Positions 56,517 through 64,000 of a stretch of 64,000 bases of DNA are shown piece by piece (the first letter of the stretch is position 1; every line of letters begins with the position of its first letter). A model generated the notes under the pieces. That model saw only the letters and a list, made by a program, of their open reading frames with translations. It did not search any database and was not told where the DNA came from. Position numbers and translations under genes: made by a program. Source of the DNA: Streptomyces echinoruber (GTDB lineage Bacteria > Actinomycetota > Actinomycetes > Streptomycetales > Streptomycetaceae); contig NZ_BMWH01000002.1 of the NCBI RefSeq assembly GCF_014651135.1, positions 248,001 through 312,000 on the forward strand, written 5' to 3'.

Positions 56517-56838
56517 ATACGTTCAGACCAAGATCCAGGGGACACGCAGGGGACACGGTCGGGTGACATGCGAGTCGTAGCCGGAATTGACCGTATCGCC
56601 CCATGGGTGTCGTGAGGGGAAAGTGCCGAGCGAGGCCTCGGCGCTGTGCTGCCTCTGTCGTACGCCGGGGCGCCGCGACTCCGGGGCGGGCATGTCGGCG
56701 GTCGGTGTGTCCGCATGGGAGCGCCCGCACTGCGCTGTCGGCTCGGCCCGCCGCTGTGAACGGGACGAGCGGTCGGGTGCTCTCTGTCGGCGGCGTTGCC
56801 CTGCGTGGTTCGGGCCGGTGATGGTTCTTCGGGCCGGG

Positions 56839-57093
56839 TCAGTAGTGGTACCGAGCCTGGACGATGATCAACTCATCGTCGGTCGGTTTGTAGACGAGTC
56901 GGTGCGTGTCGTCGATCCTCCGAGACCAGTAGCCCGACAGGTCACCTTTCAGGGGCTCCGGCTTGCCGATGCCCTTGAAGGGATCGCGCGTGGTGTCGTC
57001 GATCAGCTTGTTGATGCGCCTGACCATCTTGCGGTCGCTCTCGGCCCAGTAGGTGTAGTCCTCCCAGGCGTGGGACGTGAACGAGATCTTCAC
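56839..57093 (-). CDS. yoeB: YoeB toxin (RelE-type mRNA interferase)
   Basis: An 84-residue toxin on the minus strand, GTG start overlapping the antitoxin stop by 4 nt. The family signature is nearly complete: [54 protein letters not shown] and the C-terminal ARYHY. It cleaves mRNA at the ribosome A site when freed from YefM. The general-base Glu, Arg and C-terminal His-Tyr are intact, so it should be active. Confidence 0.95.
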   Translation of the reverse strand: MKISFTSHAWEDYTYWAESDRKMVRRINKLIDDTTRDPFKGIGKPEPLKGDLSGYWSRRIDDTHRLVYKPTDDELIIVQARYHY

Positions 57094-57353
57094 GCACGCT
57101 CCGCGCCGGGGTCGATCAGCGCGCGATTCCGGGTCTTGCCGGCCTCCGCCTCGGCGATGGAGTCGAGCAGGCGGCGGGCGTTCTTGGGGGAGCGCAGGAG
57201 GTGCACCGTCTCGGTCCAGGAGTTGAAGTCCTCTTCGGACATGAGGACGGCGTTCCCCTTGCGGGAGGTGATGTGAACCGGAGCGTGGTCCTCGTTGACC
57301 TGTTCGATCAGGGGGAACAGGTTCTGTCGCGCCTCGCTGGCGGTGATGGACAT
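57090..57353 (-). CDS. yefM: YefM antitoxin
   Basis: An 87-residue Phd/YefM-fold antitoxin, minus strand, ATG after [52 protein letters not shown] is typical; the acidic C-terminus ([17 protein letters not shown]) would wrap around YoeB. The pair is translationally coupled and probably autoregulated through the TGTACA site upstream. Confidence 0.95.
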   Translation of the reverse strand: MSITASEARQNLFPLIEQVNEDHAPVHITSRKGNAVLMSEEDFNSWTETVHLLRSPKNARRLLDSIAEAEAGKTRNRALIDPGAERA

Positions 57354-57377
57354 GCTTGCCGCCTCCTCTCACTTGAT

Positions 57378-57385
57378 TTGTACAA
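57378..57385 (-). promoter_or_regulatory. YefM operator candidate
   Basis: TTGTACAA, containing the TGTACA core reported as the E. coli YefM-YoeB operator, lies 25 bp upstream of the yefM start. A related GGTACG is 6 bp further upstream. Confidence 0.6.
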
Positions 57386-57637
57386 GATATGGTACGAGTC
57401 CTGATCGTGTCCACAGTTCCCGGCGCACGGTGGAGTGGTGGAGCGAAGGCCACTCGGTGGTCTCGTTTGCGGCAGTGCGGTGAGTTCGGTGGGTGGGGCG
57501 GCCCGTCTCGTCGATTTCTGTCTCGATCGGGTGGAGGCGGGCCTTGGCCGGCAAGGCCGAGTCCCCTGGGGCAGGGGCCTCGGTCCCCTCATCGTTCAGC
57601 TTGGCCGGCACCGCGCCTTGTGCGGTTGAATGCCGGT

Positions 57638-59320
57638 GTGGCGCGGAAAGTGGTGGGATTCGACGAGGGCGATCTGAGGACGCTGGCCGGGACTCGGTCC
57701 TTCGAGCGGGGGCTGGGCTATCTGGACGCGGTGAGTGGGCTGGAGGTGGGGGAGGGCTCGGTCACCGCCGTGGTGCACGGTACGGATGTCTACGAGGTGG
57801 AGCTCACTCTCGGCGGCGGCGAGGGCATCTCGGGGTGGTGCGACTGTCCGTACGGGCAGGAGGGAAACTTCTGCAAGCACTGTGTGGCGGTCGGGCTGAC
57901 CGTGCTGCGGCGGGCGAAGACGATTCCGCATCAGGAAGCCGCGGCGCGGGAGCGAGCTTCCGGACTGCAGGCATGGCTTTCGGCGCTGTCACGTGACGAA
58001 CTCCTGGCGCTGGTGCGGGAGCAGATCGCTGAGGACCGGGAGTTACGCCGGCGCCTGGAGTTGCGGGCAGCCACTGCCCGGTCCGACCTCGGTGCGGTCC
58101 GGGACCGGATCATCGCGCTGATCGATCCGCGGCCGTTCGCCCGATACGGGTACGTCGAGTACGCCGATACCGCTGGGTATGGGCGGCAGGTGGCCGAGGC
58201 TGCGGCCGCGCTGCGTGCCCTGACCGCCGACGGGCAGGCGGCGCAGGCGGTCGGTCTGGCCGAGGAGGCGCTCCGCGTGCTGGGGCAGGCGTACGGAGAG
58301 ATCGATGACTCCGACGGGGTGGTCGGGCAGGCCGCCGCTGCGGTGGCCGAGGCTCATCTGGAGGCCTGCCGAGTCGCCTGCCCCGATCCGGAGCGGCTGG
58401 CCGAGTGGCTGGTCGGCACGGTGCTCGACGACAGCGACGACGTGACGGACCTGGATCCGCTCGACTACGCCGACGCGCTGGGGCCGAGTGGACTGGCCCG
58501 CCTGCGGCACCTGGCGGCCGAGGCGCTCAGGCGCAGGCCGTCCGGCTGGTCGGAGCGGTATCTGATGGAGCGCCTGGTCAGGGCGGAGGGCGACGTCGAC
58601 GCGCTGGTCGCCCTGCATGCGCAGAACCTCGACCCGTCCGGGGCCACCCATCTGCTCATCGCCGAGGAGCTGGAATCGGCGGGACGTGCGGACGAGGCGC
58701 TCGTGTGGGCGGAGCGGGGACTGCGGGAGTGCGCCACCAAGGCGTACATCGACGGCCGTCTGGTCGACTACGTGTGCGTGCGGTACGCGCAGGCGGGCCG
58801 GGCGGCCGACGCGGTCGCGGTACGCCGGGACCGGTTCCGTCTCGAGCGGTCCCTGGCCGCCTACCGGCAGTTGCGCTCCGCCGCCCGGGCTGCAGACTGC
58901 TGGGAGGCCGAGCGCGCGGCGGCGCTGGCCGTCTTGGAGGAGGACGCCCGCCGTGCGCGCGGCGGCCGGTACGGCGGGCCCGTGCTGATCGACGCGTTGC
59001 TCGACGACGGCGACCTGGACGCCGCCTGGCGCGAGGCGTCCGGCCGCGCCGACGACCGGCAGTGGGAGACACTCGCCGACCTCTCGCGCGAGACCCGCCC
59101 GGCCGAGGCGCTCGGCGTGTACCTGCGGCTGGTCGAGCGGTCGAAGGAACCGACGGGGGACCACGCCTACGAGCGCCTGGCACGGCTGCTGTCGGCTGCC
59201 CGTGACTGCCATCGCGCGCTGGGGACCGAGGATGCGTTCACCCTGTTTCTCGCCGGCCTGCGGAGGGAACTGAAGCGCAGGCGGAAGCTGATGAGCATCC
59301 TTGACCGGCACGGGCTGTGA
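57638..59320 (+). CDS. SWIM zinc-finger protein
   Basis: A 560-residue cytosolic protein; GTG start inferred from the conserved-looking VARKVVGFDEGDLRTLAG. The SWIM motif CDCPYGQEGNFCKHCVAV (CxC...CxH) lies near residues 68-85. The rest is helical repeats (LTADGQAAQAVGLAEEALRVL, MERLVRAEGDVDALVALHAQN and similar), suggesting a TPR-like scaffold. SWIM proteins bind nucleic acid or protein; those of this type are widespread in Streptomyces without a known role. Upstream, 57386-57637 has no other gene. Confidence 0.8.
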   Translation: MARKVVGFDEGDLRTLAGTRSFERGLGYLDAVSGLEVGEGSVTAVVHGTDVYEVELTLGGGEGISGWCDCPYGQEGNFCKHCVAVGLTVLRRAKTIPHQEAAARERASGLQAWLSALSRDELLALVREQIAEDRELRRRLELRAATARSDLGAVRDRIIALIDPRPFARYGYVEYADTAGYGRQVAEAAAALRALTADGQAAQAVGLAEEALRVLGQAYGEIDDSDGVVGQAAAAVAEAHLEACRVACPDPERLAEWLVGTVLDDSDDVTDLDPLDYADALGPSGLARLRHLAAEALRRRPSGWSERYLMERLVRAEGDVDALVALHAQNLDPSGATHLLIAEELESAGRADEALVWAERGLRECATKAYIDGRLVDYVCVRYAQAGRAADAVAVRRDRFRLERSLAAYRQLRSAARAADCWEAERAAALAVLEEDARRARGGRYGGPVLIDALLDDGDLDAAWREASGRADDRQWETLADLSRETRPAEALGVYLRLVERSKEPTGDHAYERLARLLSAARDCHRALGTEDAFTLFLAGLRRELKRRRKLMSILDRHGL

Positions 59321-60174
59321 AAGGGCTCTGGCAGAGGCCCATCGGCGAGGGGAGGACGACCGGGACAGGGGTCGGCCAACCGCCAGGGACACGCAGGGGA
59401 CGGAAGGACCCGGAGGAATCAGGAAGGCCCGCACGGAGCCAGAACGGCACAGTGCTGGTCCTGCCCGGGGCGGGGCATCCATCCGTCACGGAAGCATGGG
59501 AAGCATGGGAAGCATGGGAAGCATGGTTGGCCGTGCGGGGGCACGGACCGGCCGGGGCGGGAGGGGCCAGGGTGCTCGTCTTCGCCGGAGCCGGCGGAGA
59601 GTTCGCCGGAGCCGACGGAGAGGCGGAGGGAGCCGGGTGCTGTCGCGCCTGGGAGGTCCACTCGTTCTTCGACGACCCCGTCAAGGCGGCCTCCTGGCTG
59701 CTGGGCCTGACCCGCGACCAGTACGTGACGGTGAATCAGCACGCGGAATCCTCGCTCTTGGGGACCCTGCCGCAGCCGGGCGGGCCCCTCGCGGACGAGA
59801 CCGGAACCGCTGTCCGGGGCGTGACCGTGCCGCTGCTGTCCGGCCCTCAGCGCCAGGGCGACATAGGCGTGATCCCCGTGGAGATGGCGGGCTGCCCGGC
59901 TGAAGGGGGCGGCACGCTCGTCCCCGCCGAGGGGGTGATCATACGGGCCGGGTGGGACGAGCACCCCCACTGCCTCCTCGCGGAGGGGGCCGTGACGTGG
60001 CGGCCGCTACGCGCGGACCAGCGCGACGTGGGCGTCTTGACCGTGGAACCCGGCGCCGCGGCGTTCCTGACGCACGGGCCGCTTGCTCCGCTCGGCTGCG
60101 CCCCGGGATCGTACCTGGTACGGCGTCATGTCCCCCCGGGGGACAACGGTTTGTTCCTGAAGGGCGTCCTGTGA
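59317..60174 (+). CDS. Hypothetical protein with EAW repeat
   Basis: An open frame of 285 codons whose GTG overlaps the SWIM stop. The first 100 residues look non-conserved (Gly/Arg-rich, then EAWEAWEAWEAW from a 9-bp DNA repeat and GA-rich segments). Residues 110-285 look like real protein (HSFFDDPVKAASWLLGLTRDQYVTVNQHAESSLLG, DVGVLTVEPGAAAFLTHGPLAPLGC, GDNGLFLKGVL). The true start may lie well inside, and an N-terminal expansion or misreading is possible. Confidence 0.45.
   Translation: MKGLWQRPIGEGRTTGTGVGQPPGTRRGRKDPEESGRPARSQNGTVLVLPGAGHPSVTEAWEAWEAWEAWLAVRGHGPAGAGGARVLVFAGAGGEFAGADGEAEGAGCCRAWEVHSFFDDPVKAASWLLGLTRDQYVTVNQHAESSLLGTLPQPGGPLADETGTAVRGVTVPLLSGPQRQGDIGVIPVEMAGCPAEGGGTLVPAEGVIIRAGWDEHPHCLLAEGAVTWRPLRADQRDVGVLTVEPGAAAFLTHGPLAPLGCAPGSYLVRRHVPPGDNGLFLKGVL
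59490..59525 (+). repeat. Four 9-bp tandem repeats
   Basis: GGAAGCATG repeated four times exactly, reading EAW on the plus strand. Likely slippage-prone. Confidence 0.9.
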
Positions 60175-60370
60175 GCCGGGTCCGGGGCGCTGGTCCCGTG
60201 CCGGCACGGCCGGAATACTGGCTGTGTGGCTGACTGGCTGGTGTTCGCGGGCTGCCTGGCGGTGCTGCTGGCCGTGTTCTTGTGGGAAGACCATGTGACC
60301 AGGCGCGCCGCGAGGAGCGCGCCACCGCTTCCTCGCCCGGGAGCGGCAGGCGGAGGAACAGCGACAGAGT

Positions 60371-61132
60371 GTGCGCGGTGCCGAGGCGCAGGACGAACTC
60401 GGCCCGGTGGAGCTGGGCCTGCTGACCGGTGGGGAAGCCGGTGCGGTGGACGTGCTCGTGGCCGGTCTGATCGCGGACGGGGTCCTGCGGAGGACCGAAC
60501 CCACAGCGGAGTCCCCGGAACGCTGGGCGGCCACCGCTTCGAGCAGGGAGCCCGCCTCCGGGCTGGAGCAGGAGGTGCGCCGGGTTGCGTCAGGGAAGGG
60601 CCTGTACCTGTGGGAACTGACGCCCCACTTGCTGCCCGCCGTAGAGGAGACGAAGATCGCCCTGCTCTCCACGGGGCACCTGCGGCCGGCCGGCCCGCCC
60701 GGCTCCGATCGCCGGCAGGGCACGGGCGGCCTGCCCTACCCGGTGCCGGAGCCGGCCGGCCGTCGTCCGGTACTTGCCGCGGCCGGCGTGCTGGCCGTGC
60801 TGGCAGCGGTGGTGCTGGCCGTGGACGGCGCATGGGTACGGGCCGTGCTGGCCGTGACCGTCGGCGGTGTGGTTTCCGCGCACCGGCCTGCCGACCTGGC
60901 GTACCGCGCCCTCCCACTGCCGCCGGTGACCGCCAAGGGCATCCTCGCCGTCGAACGGGCTCGCGCCCGGCACGCACAGCTGGACCCGCGCTCTCGCCCG
61001 CAGACCCTGCCGTACACCCCGTGGGAAGCGCGCCTGGGCGTCGCGCTGTTCGGCTCGCTGGACCGGATTCATCCTCGTCTGAGGGCAGACCGCCAGGCTC
61101 CGTTGCTGTATGTCGACGGCCCCGGCGAGTGA
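60371..61132 (+). CDS. TIGR04222-type membrane protein, possibly frameshifted at its start
   Basis: The frame encodes ELGPVELGLLTGGEAGAVDVLVAGLIADGVLRR, the signature of the actinobacterial TIGR04222 domain. Two membrane segments follow (residues 137-153 and 157-172, LAAAGVLAVLAAVVLAVDGA and VRAVLAVTVGGVVSA). Family members usually begin with a membrane helix. Such a helix is present at 60226 (VADWLVFAGCLAVLLAVFLWEDH) in another frame, which argues for a frameshift or a sequencing error between about 60295 and 60330. Function unknown. Confidence 0.6.
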   Translation: MRGAEAQDELGPVELGLLTGGEAGAVDVLVAGLIADGVLRRTEPTAESPERWAATASSREPASGLEQEVRRVASGKGLYLWELTPHLLPAVEETKIALLSTGHLRPAGPPGSDRRQGTGGLPYPVPEPAGRRPVLAAAGVLAVLAAVVLAVDGAWVRAVLAVTVGGVVSAHRPADLAYRALPLPPVTAKGILAVERARARHAQLDPRSRPQTLPYTPWEARLGVALFGSLDRIHPRLRADRQAPLLYVDGPGE

Positions 61133-61234
61133 CCCCCTTGATTCTGCTCCACCCCGCAGTGGCCGGCCGCTTCGTCCTCGGCAGGCGCTACATTGACCTC
61201 GCCGTGGTGCGACAAGGGGGGACAGGGGGAGGAC

Positions 61235-62782
61235 ATGAGGGATTTGGTGCCCGAGGATCCCCGGACACTCGGCCCGTTCCAGCTGACCGCCAGACTCGGG
61301 GAGGGCGGCATGGGGCAGGTCTTCCTCGGCCGGTCGCCGGGAGGACGACGCGTCGCCGTGAAGACCGTACGGGCCGAGATCGCGGCCGATCCCCGTTTCC
61401 GGGAACGCTTCCGGCACGAGGTGGAGGCCGCGAAGCGGGTCGGCGGCTTCTGGACGGCGTCGGTCGTGGACGCGGACCCGGACGCGGACGTGCCGTGGGT
61501 GGCCAGCGACTACATCGACGCGCCCGACCTGGCCCAACTGGTCGGCCGCGACGGCCCGCTGGCGGAACCGGACGTGCTGCGGCTCGCCGGCGGACTGGCC
61601 GAGGCGCTCCAGTCGATCCACCGGGTCGGGCTCGTCCACCGCGATCTGAAGCCCTCCAACGTCCTCGTCACGGACGACGGCCCCCGCGTCATCGACTTCG
61701 GTATAGCCAAAGCCCTGGAAGGCGCACCGACCCTCACCTCCACGGGCCTCGTGATCGGTACGCCCGGCTTCATGTCCCCCGAACAGGCAGGCGGCCACCG
61801 GGTCGGAGAACTGAGCGACATCTTCTCCCTCGGCGCGATCCTCGTGTACGCGGCGACCGGAGTGGGTCCCTTCGGGGAGGGTTCGGCGCCCGCGCTCCTC
61901 TACCGGGTCGTGCACGACGAGCCCCGGCTGGACGGGGTGCCCGCGGGACTGCTGCGGGAGGTGGTGGAGGAGTGCCTGGCCAAACGCCCGGAGGACCGGC
62001 CCACCGCCGGGGAACTGCTGGACTGGCTGAACGAGGAGGAGTACCCCACCGCGCCGACGGAAACGGTGACGGCCGTACGGGACACGATCGCGGTGACCGC
62101 CGTACGGGACACGACGCCGGGGACGGCGACGCGCGTGGCGCCCGAGCCGGGGGACCCGACCGCCGCGCCGGTGCGCGTGGAGTACTCCGCGTACTTCCGC
62201 AAGCGCGGCTGTGGCTGCGCCACCGTCGGGGTGCTGACCGGCGTCGCCTTCTGGTGCGTGCCGCGGCTGGCGGGCGGCTGGAGCTATGCGCTCCTGGTGC
62301 CGTTGCTGCTTCTCGGGCTGATGTCCCTGTGGTCGGGCCTCACCATGCTGTGGCGTCCTAGCCGGGGGACGGTCGAGGTGGGAGCGGACGGTCTGACGTT
62401 CCGGAACACGGGCTTGGGGGGCGCCGACGTCTGGCGCGGCCGCTGGGACACCATCGCCTGCGTCACCCTGACGCCCGTCGCCTTCCGGAGAGCGCCGAAA
62501 CACCTCGCCGTTCGTGTCGTGGCCACCCCGCCACCGGGCGCGGAATGGCAGGTGCCCCCGATCTTCACGGTCCGGCTGTCGGATGCCGAGCTGAACACCC
62601 TGCGGACGGCGCACAGCGCACTGAACGGCACCGGAAGGGCCGTCGCCGCGACCTCGACCATGCTCTACACGGACTTCGAAACCGCCCGTCATGAGATCGT
62701 CCGGCTCCACGAGGCCCTGCTCGCCCACGCCCCCGCCCGTTATCGCCCCGACGCCAACTTGGTTACGGTGCTGGGTCGTTGA
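61235..62782 (+). CDS. Membrane Ser/Thr protein kinase (PknB-type)
   Basis: A 515-residue Hanks-type kinase, ATG after GGGGGAGG. GEGGMGQVFLG (residues 20-30), catalytic Lys in RVAVKTV, VHRDLKPSNVLV, DFGIAK and SPEQAGG are intact. Residues 1-265 are the kinase domain. A Thr/Val-rich linker with a repeated TAVRDT unit follows, then two membrane segments (about 325-375) and a C-terminal beta domain (WRPSRGTVEVGADGLTFRNTG), which could be outside or PH-like. No PASTA domains. Confidence 0.9.
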   Translation: MRDLVPEDPRTLGPFQLTARLGEGGMGQVFLGRSPGGRRVAVKTVRAEIAADPRFRERFRHEVEAAKRVGGFWTASVVDADPDADVPWVASDYIDAPDLAQLVGRDGPLAEPDVLRLAGGLAEALQSIHRVGLVHRDLKPSNVLVTDDGPRVIDFGIAKALEGAPTLTSTGLVIGTPGFMSPEQAGGHRVGELSDIFSLGAILVYAATGVGPFGEGSAPALLYRVVHDEPRLDGVPAGLLREVVEECLAKRPEDRPTAGELLDWLNEEEYPTAPTETVTAVRDTIAVTAVRDTTPGTATRVAPEPGDPTAAPVRVEYSAYFRKRGCGCATVGVLTGVAFWCVPRLAGGWSYALLVPLLLLGLMSLWSGLTMLWRPSRGTVEVGADGLTFRNTGLGGADVWRGRWDTIACVTLTPVAFRRAPKHLAVRVVATPPPGAEWQVPPIFTVRLSDAELNTLRTAHSALNGTGRAVAATSTMLYTDFETARHEIVRLHEALLAHAPARYRPDANLVTVLGR

Positions 62783-62984
62783 GTGCCGTGGCTCGGACGA
62801 CGCCCTGTCTTCGTACGATGTCGGATGCCTCGGCCGGATGCCTCGGAAGAGTCGTGTACGACGGGGTGTTGACCGTGTCTCCGAGCCGGCTCCATGACGC
62901 CCTGATCGCTCCCCCGGAAACGCGGGACGACCCACCGGGCCTCGGCGGACCGTAGCGAGGCGCTCCGCCGGACTGTCGCCGTTC

Positions 62985-63252
62985 GGGCAGGGTCAGTCGC
63001 CACCGCCGCTGTCGCTGACGGACGAACCGGAAGAGAGCGATGTCCTTCTGGATGAGGCCGATCGCGCCGAGGAATTGGCCCGGGCTGCCCCCTCCGGTGA
63101 GGACGAGTGTGCCCGGGCTTCAGGGCGCGCCTGAGATCGGAGACCGAGTGGTGGGCGACCAGGCCGAGGACAACGTCGTATCGCCGCCCGGAGCGTGCGA
63201 AGTCCTCCTTGGTGTGGTCGACGGCGTGGAGGTCAACGAGTTTGGGCCGCAC
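62985..63252 (-). pseudogene. Remnant of a zinc-type alcohol dehydrogenase / quinone oxidoreductase
   Basis: The minus strand reads AVDHTKEDFARSGRRYDVVLG, then HHSVSDLRRALKPG, close to the Rossmann half of MDR dehydrogenases. At about 63111 the homology shifts frame and continues as TLVLTGGGSPGQFLGAIGLI and FRFVRQRQRR. The N-terminal half (zinc and catalytic domain) and the C-terminus are missing. A decayed gene between the kinase and the XRE regulator. Bases 62783-62984 hold nothing I recognise. Confidence 0.7.
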
Positions 63253-63271
63253 CTTCGTTCCCGCGTCCTGA

Positions 63272-63889
63272 TCAATGCGGTGTCGGTTGCGAGGGGGGCG
63301 TGGTGGTCGTCAGGGTCGCGCCGGTAGGTTTCGCGCGAACGACTGCTTGGTCGCCGCGTGGCCCGAACAGGTGCAGGATTTCCACCGTGTTGGTGTCAGC
63401 GGGGCCGAACCAGTGCGGTTCCCTGGTGTCGAACTCGGCGACCTCGCCCGGGTGGAGCGTGTGTTCGTGGCCTCCCAGGATGAGGCGCAGTTCGCCCGCG
63501 AGGACATAGAGCCACTCGTAGCCCTCGTGGGTGACCAGCTTCGGCTCGCGGGGCGCGAGGATGTGCTTGAACACCTGCACGCGGCCCGGGTACTGGGTCA
63601 GGGGCAGGACGATGCTGCCGTCGCTCTTGCGCACAGGCGTGAGGTGTATCCGAGGGTCACCGGTGGCCGGTGCGGCCACGAGTTGGTCGAGTGCGACACG
63701 GTACGCCCGGGCAAGCGGGATGAGCAGGTCCAGGGTCGGGCGCCGTCTGCCCGATTCGAGACGGGAGAGCGTGCTCACCGAGATCCCGGTCGTGGCCGCC
63801 ACCGCCTGCAGCGTGAGTGCTCTGTCGCGGCGCAGCGTGCGCAGCCGCGGACCGATGCCGCCGAGGATCCGCTCCAGCTCTGTGTCCAC
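63272..63889 (-). CDS. XRE-family regulator with cupin domain
   Basis: A 205-residue minus-strand protein, GTG start. HTH_3 at residues 14-68 (LRTLRRDRALTLQAVAATTGISVSTLSRLESGRRRPTL). Cupin_2 at about 108-180 (HEGYEWLYVLAGELRLILGGHEHTLHPGEVAEFDTREPHWFG), with His and Glu metal-type ligands. Such regulators sense small metabolites and often control a divergent transporter or enzyme gene. Confidence 0.9.
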   Translation of the reverse strand: MDTELERILGGIGPRLRTLRRDRALTLQAVAATTGISVSTLSRLESGRRRPTLDLLIPLARAYRVALDQLVAAPATGDPRIHLTPVRKSDGSIVLPLTQYPGRVQVFKHILAPREPKLVTHEGYEWLYVLAGELRLILGGHEHTLHPGEVAEFDTREPHWFGPADTNTVEILHLFGPRGDQAVVRAKPTGATLTTTTPPSQPTPH

Positions 63890-63907
63890 GTCCTCCAGTC
63901 TCCGTTC

Positions 63908-63926
63908 TTTTGCGGTCTTCGCAAAA
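63908..63926. promoter_or_regulatory. Palindrome upstream of the XRE-cupin gene
   Basis: TTTTGCG, GTCTT, CGCAAAA: perfect 7-bp arms in an AT-rich patch 18 bp upstream of the GTG start. A likely autoregulatory operator. A divergent gene may begin at the ATG at 63997 (GAAAGG upstream), cut by the window end. Confidence 0.65.
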
Positions 63927-64000
63927 ATGCTGGTCGGTGGCGGTCGCTTCGCCCGAGGCTGACCGGGAAGGCACTCCCGGACGTGAAAGGCGGACCATGA

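Noticed and set aside
60226..62361. A 711-codon plus-strand frame across the TIGR04222 gene and the kinase
   Set aside because: Only its first about 30 codons (a membrane helix) look coded; the rest is the wrong frame of the kinase.
1..64000. CRISPR arrays, rRNA genes, insertion sequences and transposases
   Set aside because: I looked for regularly spaced repeats, rRNA-like conserved blocks and transposase motifs and found none.

Overview
High-GC actinobacterial DNA, almost certainly Streptomyces: GTG and TTG starts are common, genes are packed with 1-8 nt start/stop overlaps, and the window holds Streptomyces hallmarks (a CvnA-B-C-D conservon, an HTH/TPR regulator, a YefM/YoeB pair, a TIGR04222 protein).

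The left part (1 to about 36.2 kb) is most of a temperate siphovirus of HK97 type, read left to right. Bases 1-6.4 kb hold small accessory genes around a C5-cytosine methyltransferase and a stand-alone ChlI/Lon-like protein. Most of these are separated by strong GC-rich hairpins, three of which share the loop AGGCAGC. A tRNA-Gly(UCC) follows, then a methyltransferase fused to a Mom-like acetyltransferase and a ParB-like protein, both coupled to the small and large terminase. The head module has a portal, a 1362-residue MuF / ADP-ribosyltransferase / 2H phosphoesterase / prohead protease polyprotein, two MGCxCGK miniproteins and a capsid protein carrying its own scaffold. The neck and tail module has connectors, the major tail protein, a -1 frameshifted tail assembly chaperone, a 1347-residue tape measure, tail-tip proteins and collagen-like or glycine-rich fibres. 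Lysis genes (amidase and two holin-like proteins) close the unit. Six late transcription units begin with the same element: a TAnnnT hexamer, usually 12-14 nt, then TGGTTGWGGGCC.

From 36.3 to 53.8 kb lie host-like genes: a gamma-glutamylcyclotransferase-like protein, a GNAT, a TPR regulator, an RsbW-like ATPase coupled to a conservon with GAF and acyl-CoA-dehydrogenase-like partners, a short LuxR-type regulator, a GH15 glycosidase, an EEP-family protein, and a tightly overlapping radical-SAM / exonuclease / P-loop kinase / aldo-keto reductase operon. The reductase is cut short at 53.8 kb.

From 54.0 to 56.4 kb are a divergent excisionase and tyrosine integrase, then an orphan 3' half of a CAU-anticodon tRNA with the tRNA's terminator, read here as attR. 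I found no second copy of this half in the window, so the element should extend left of base 1. It may then include the whole 36-54 kb block as cargo.

From 56.4 kb to the end is chromosome: yefM/yoeB, a SWIM zinc-finger protein, a low-confidence ORF, a TIGR04222 protein with a probable frameshift, a Ser/Thr kinase, a decayed alcohol dehydrogenase and an XRE-cupin regulator. All calls rest on reading the sequence; no database search was run.
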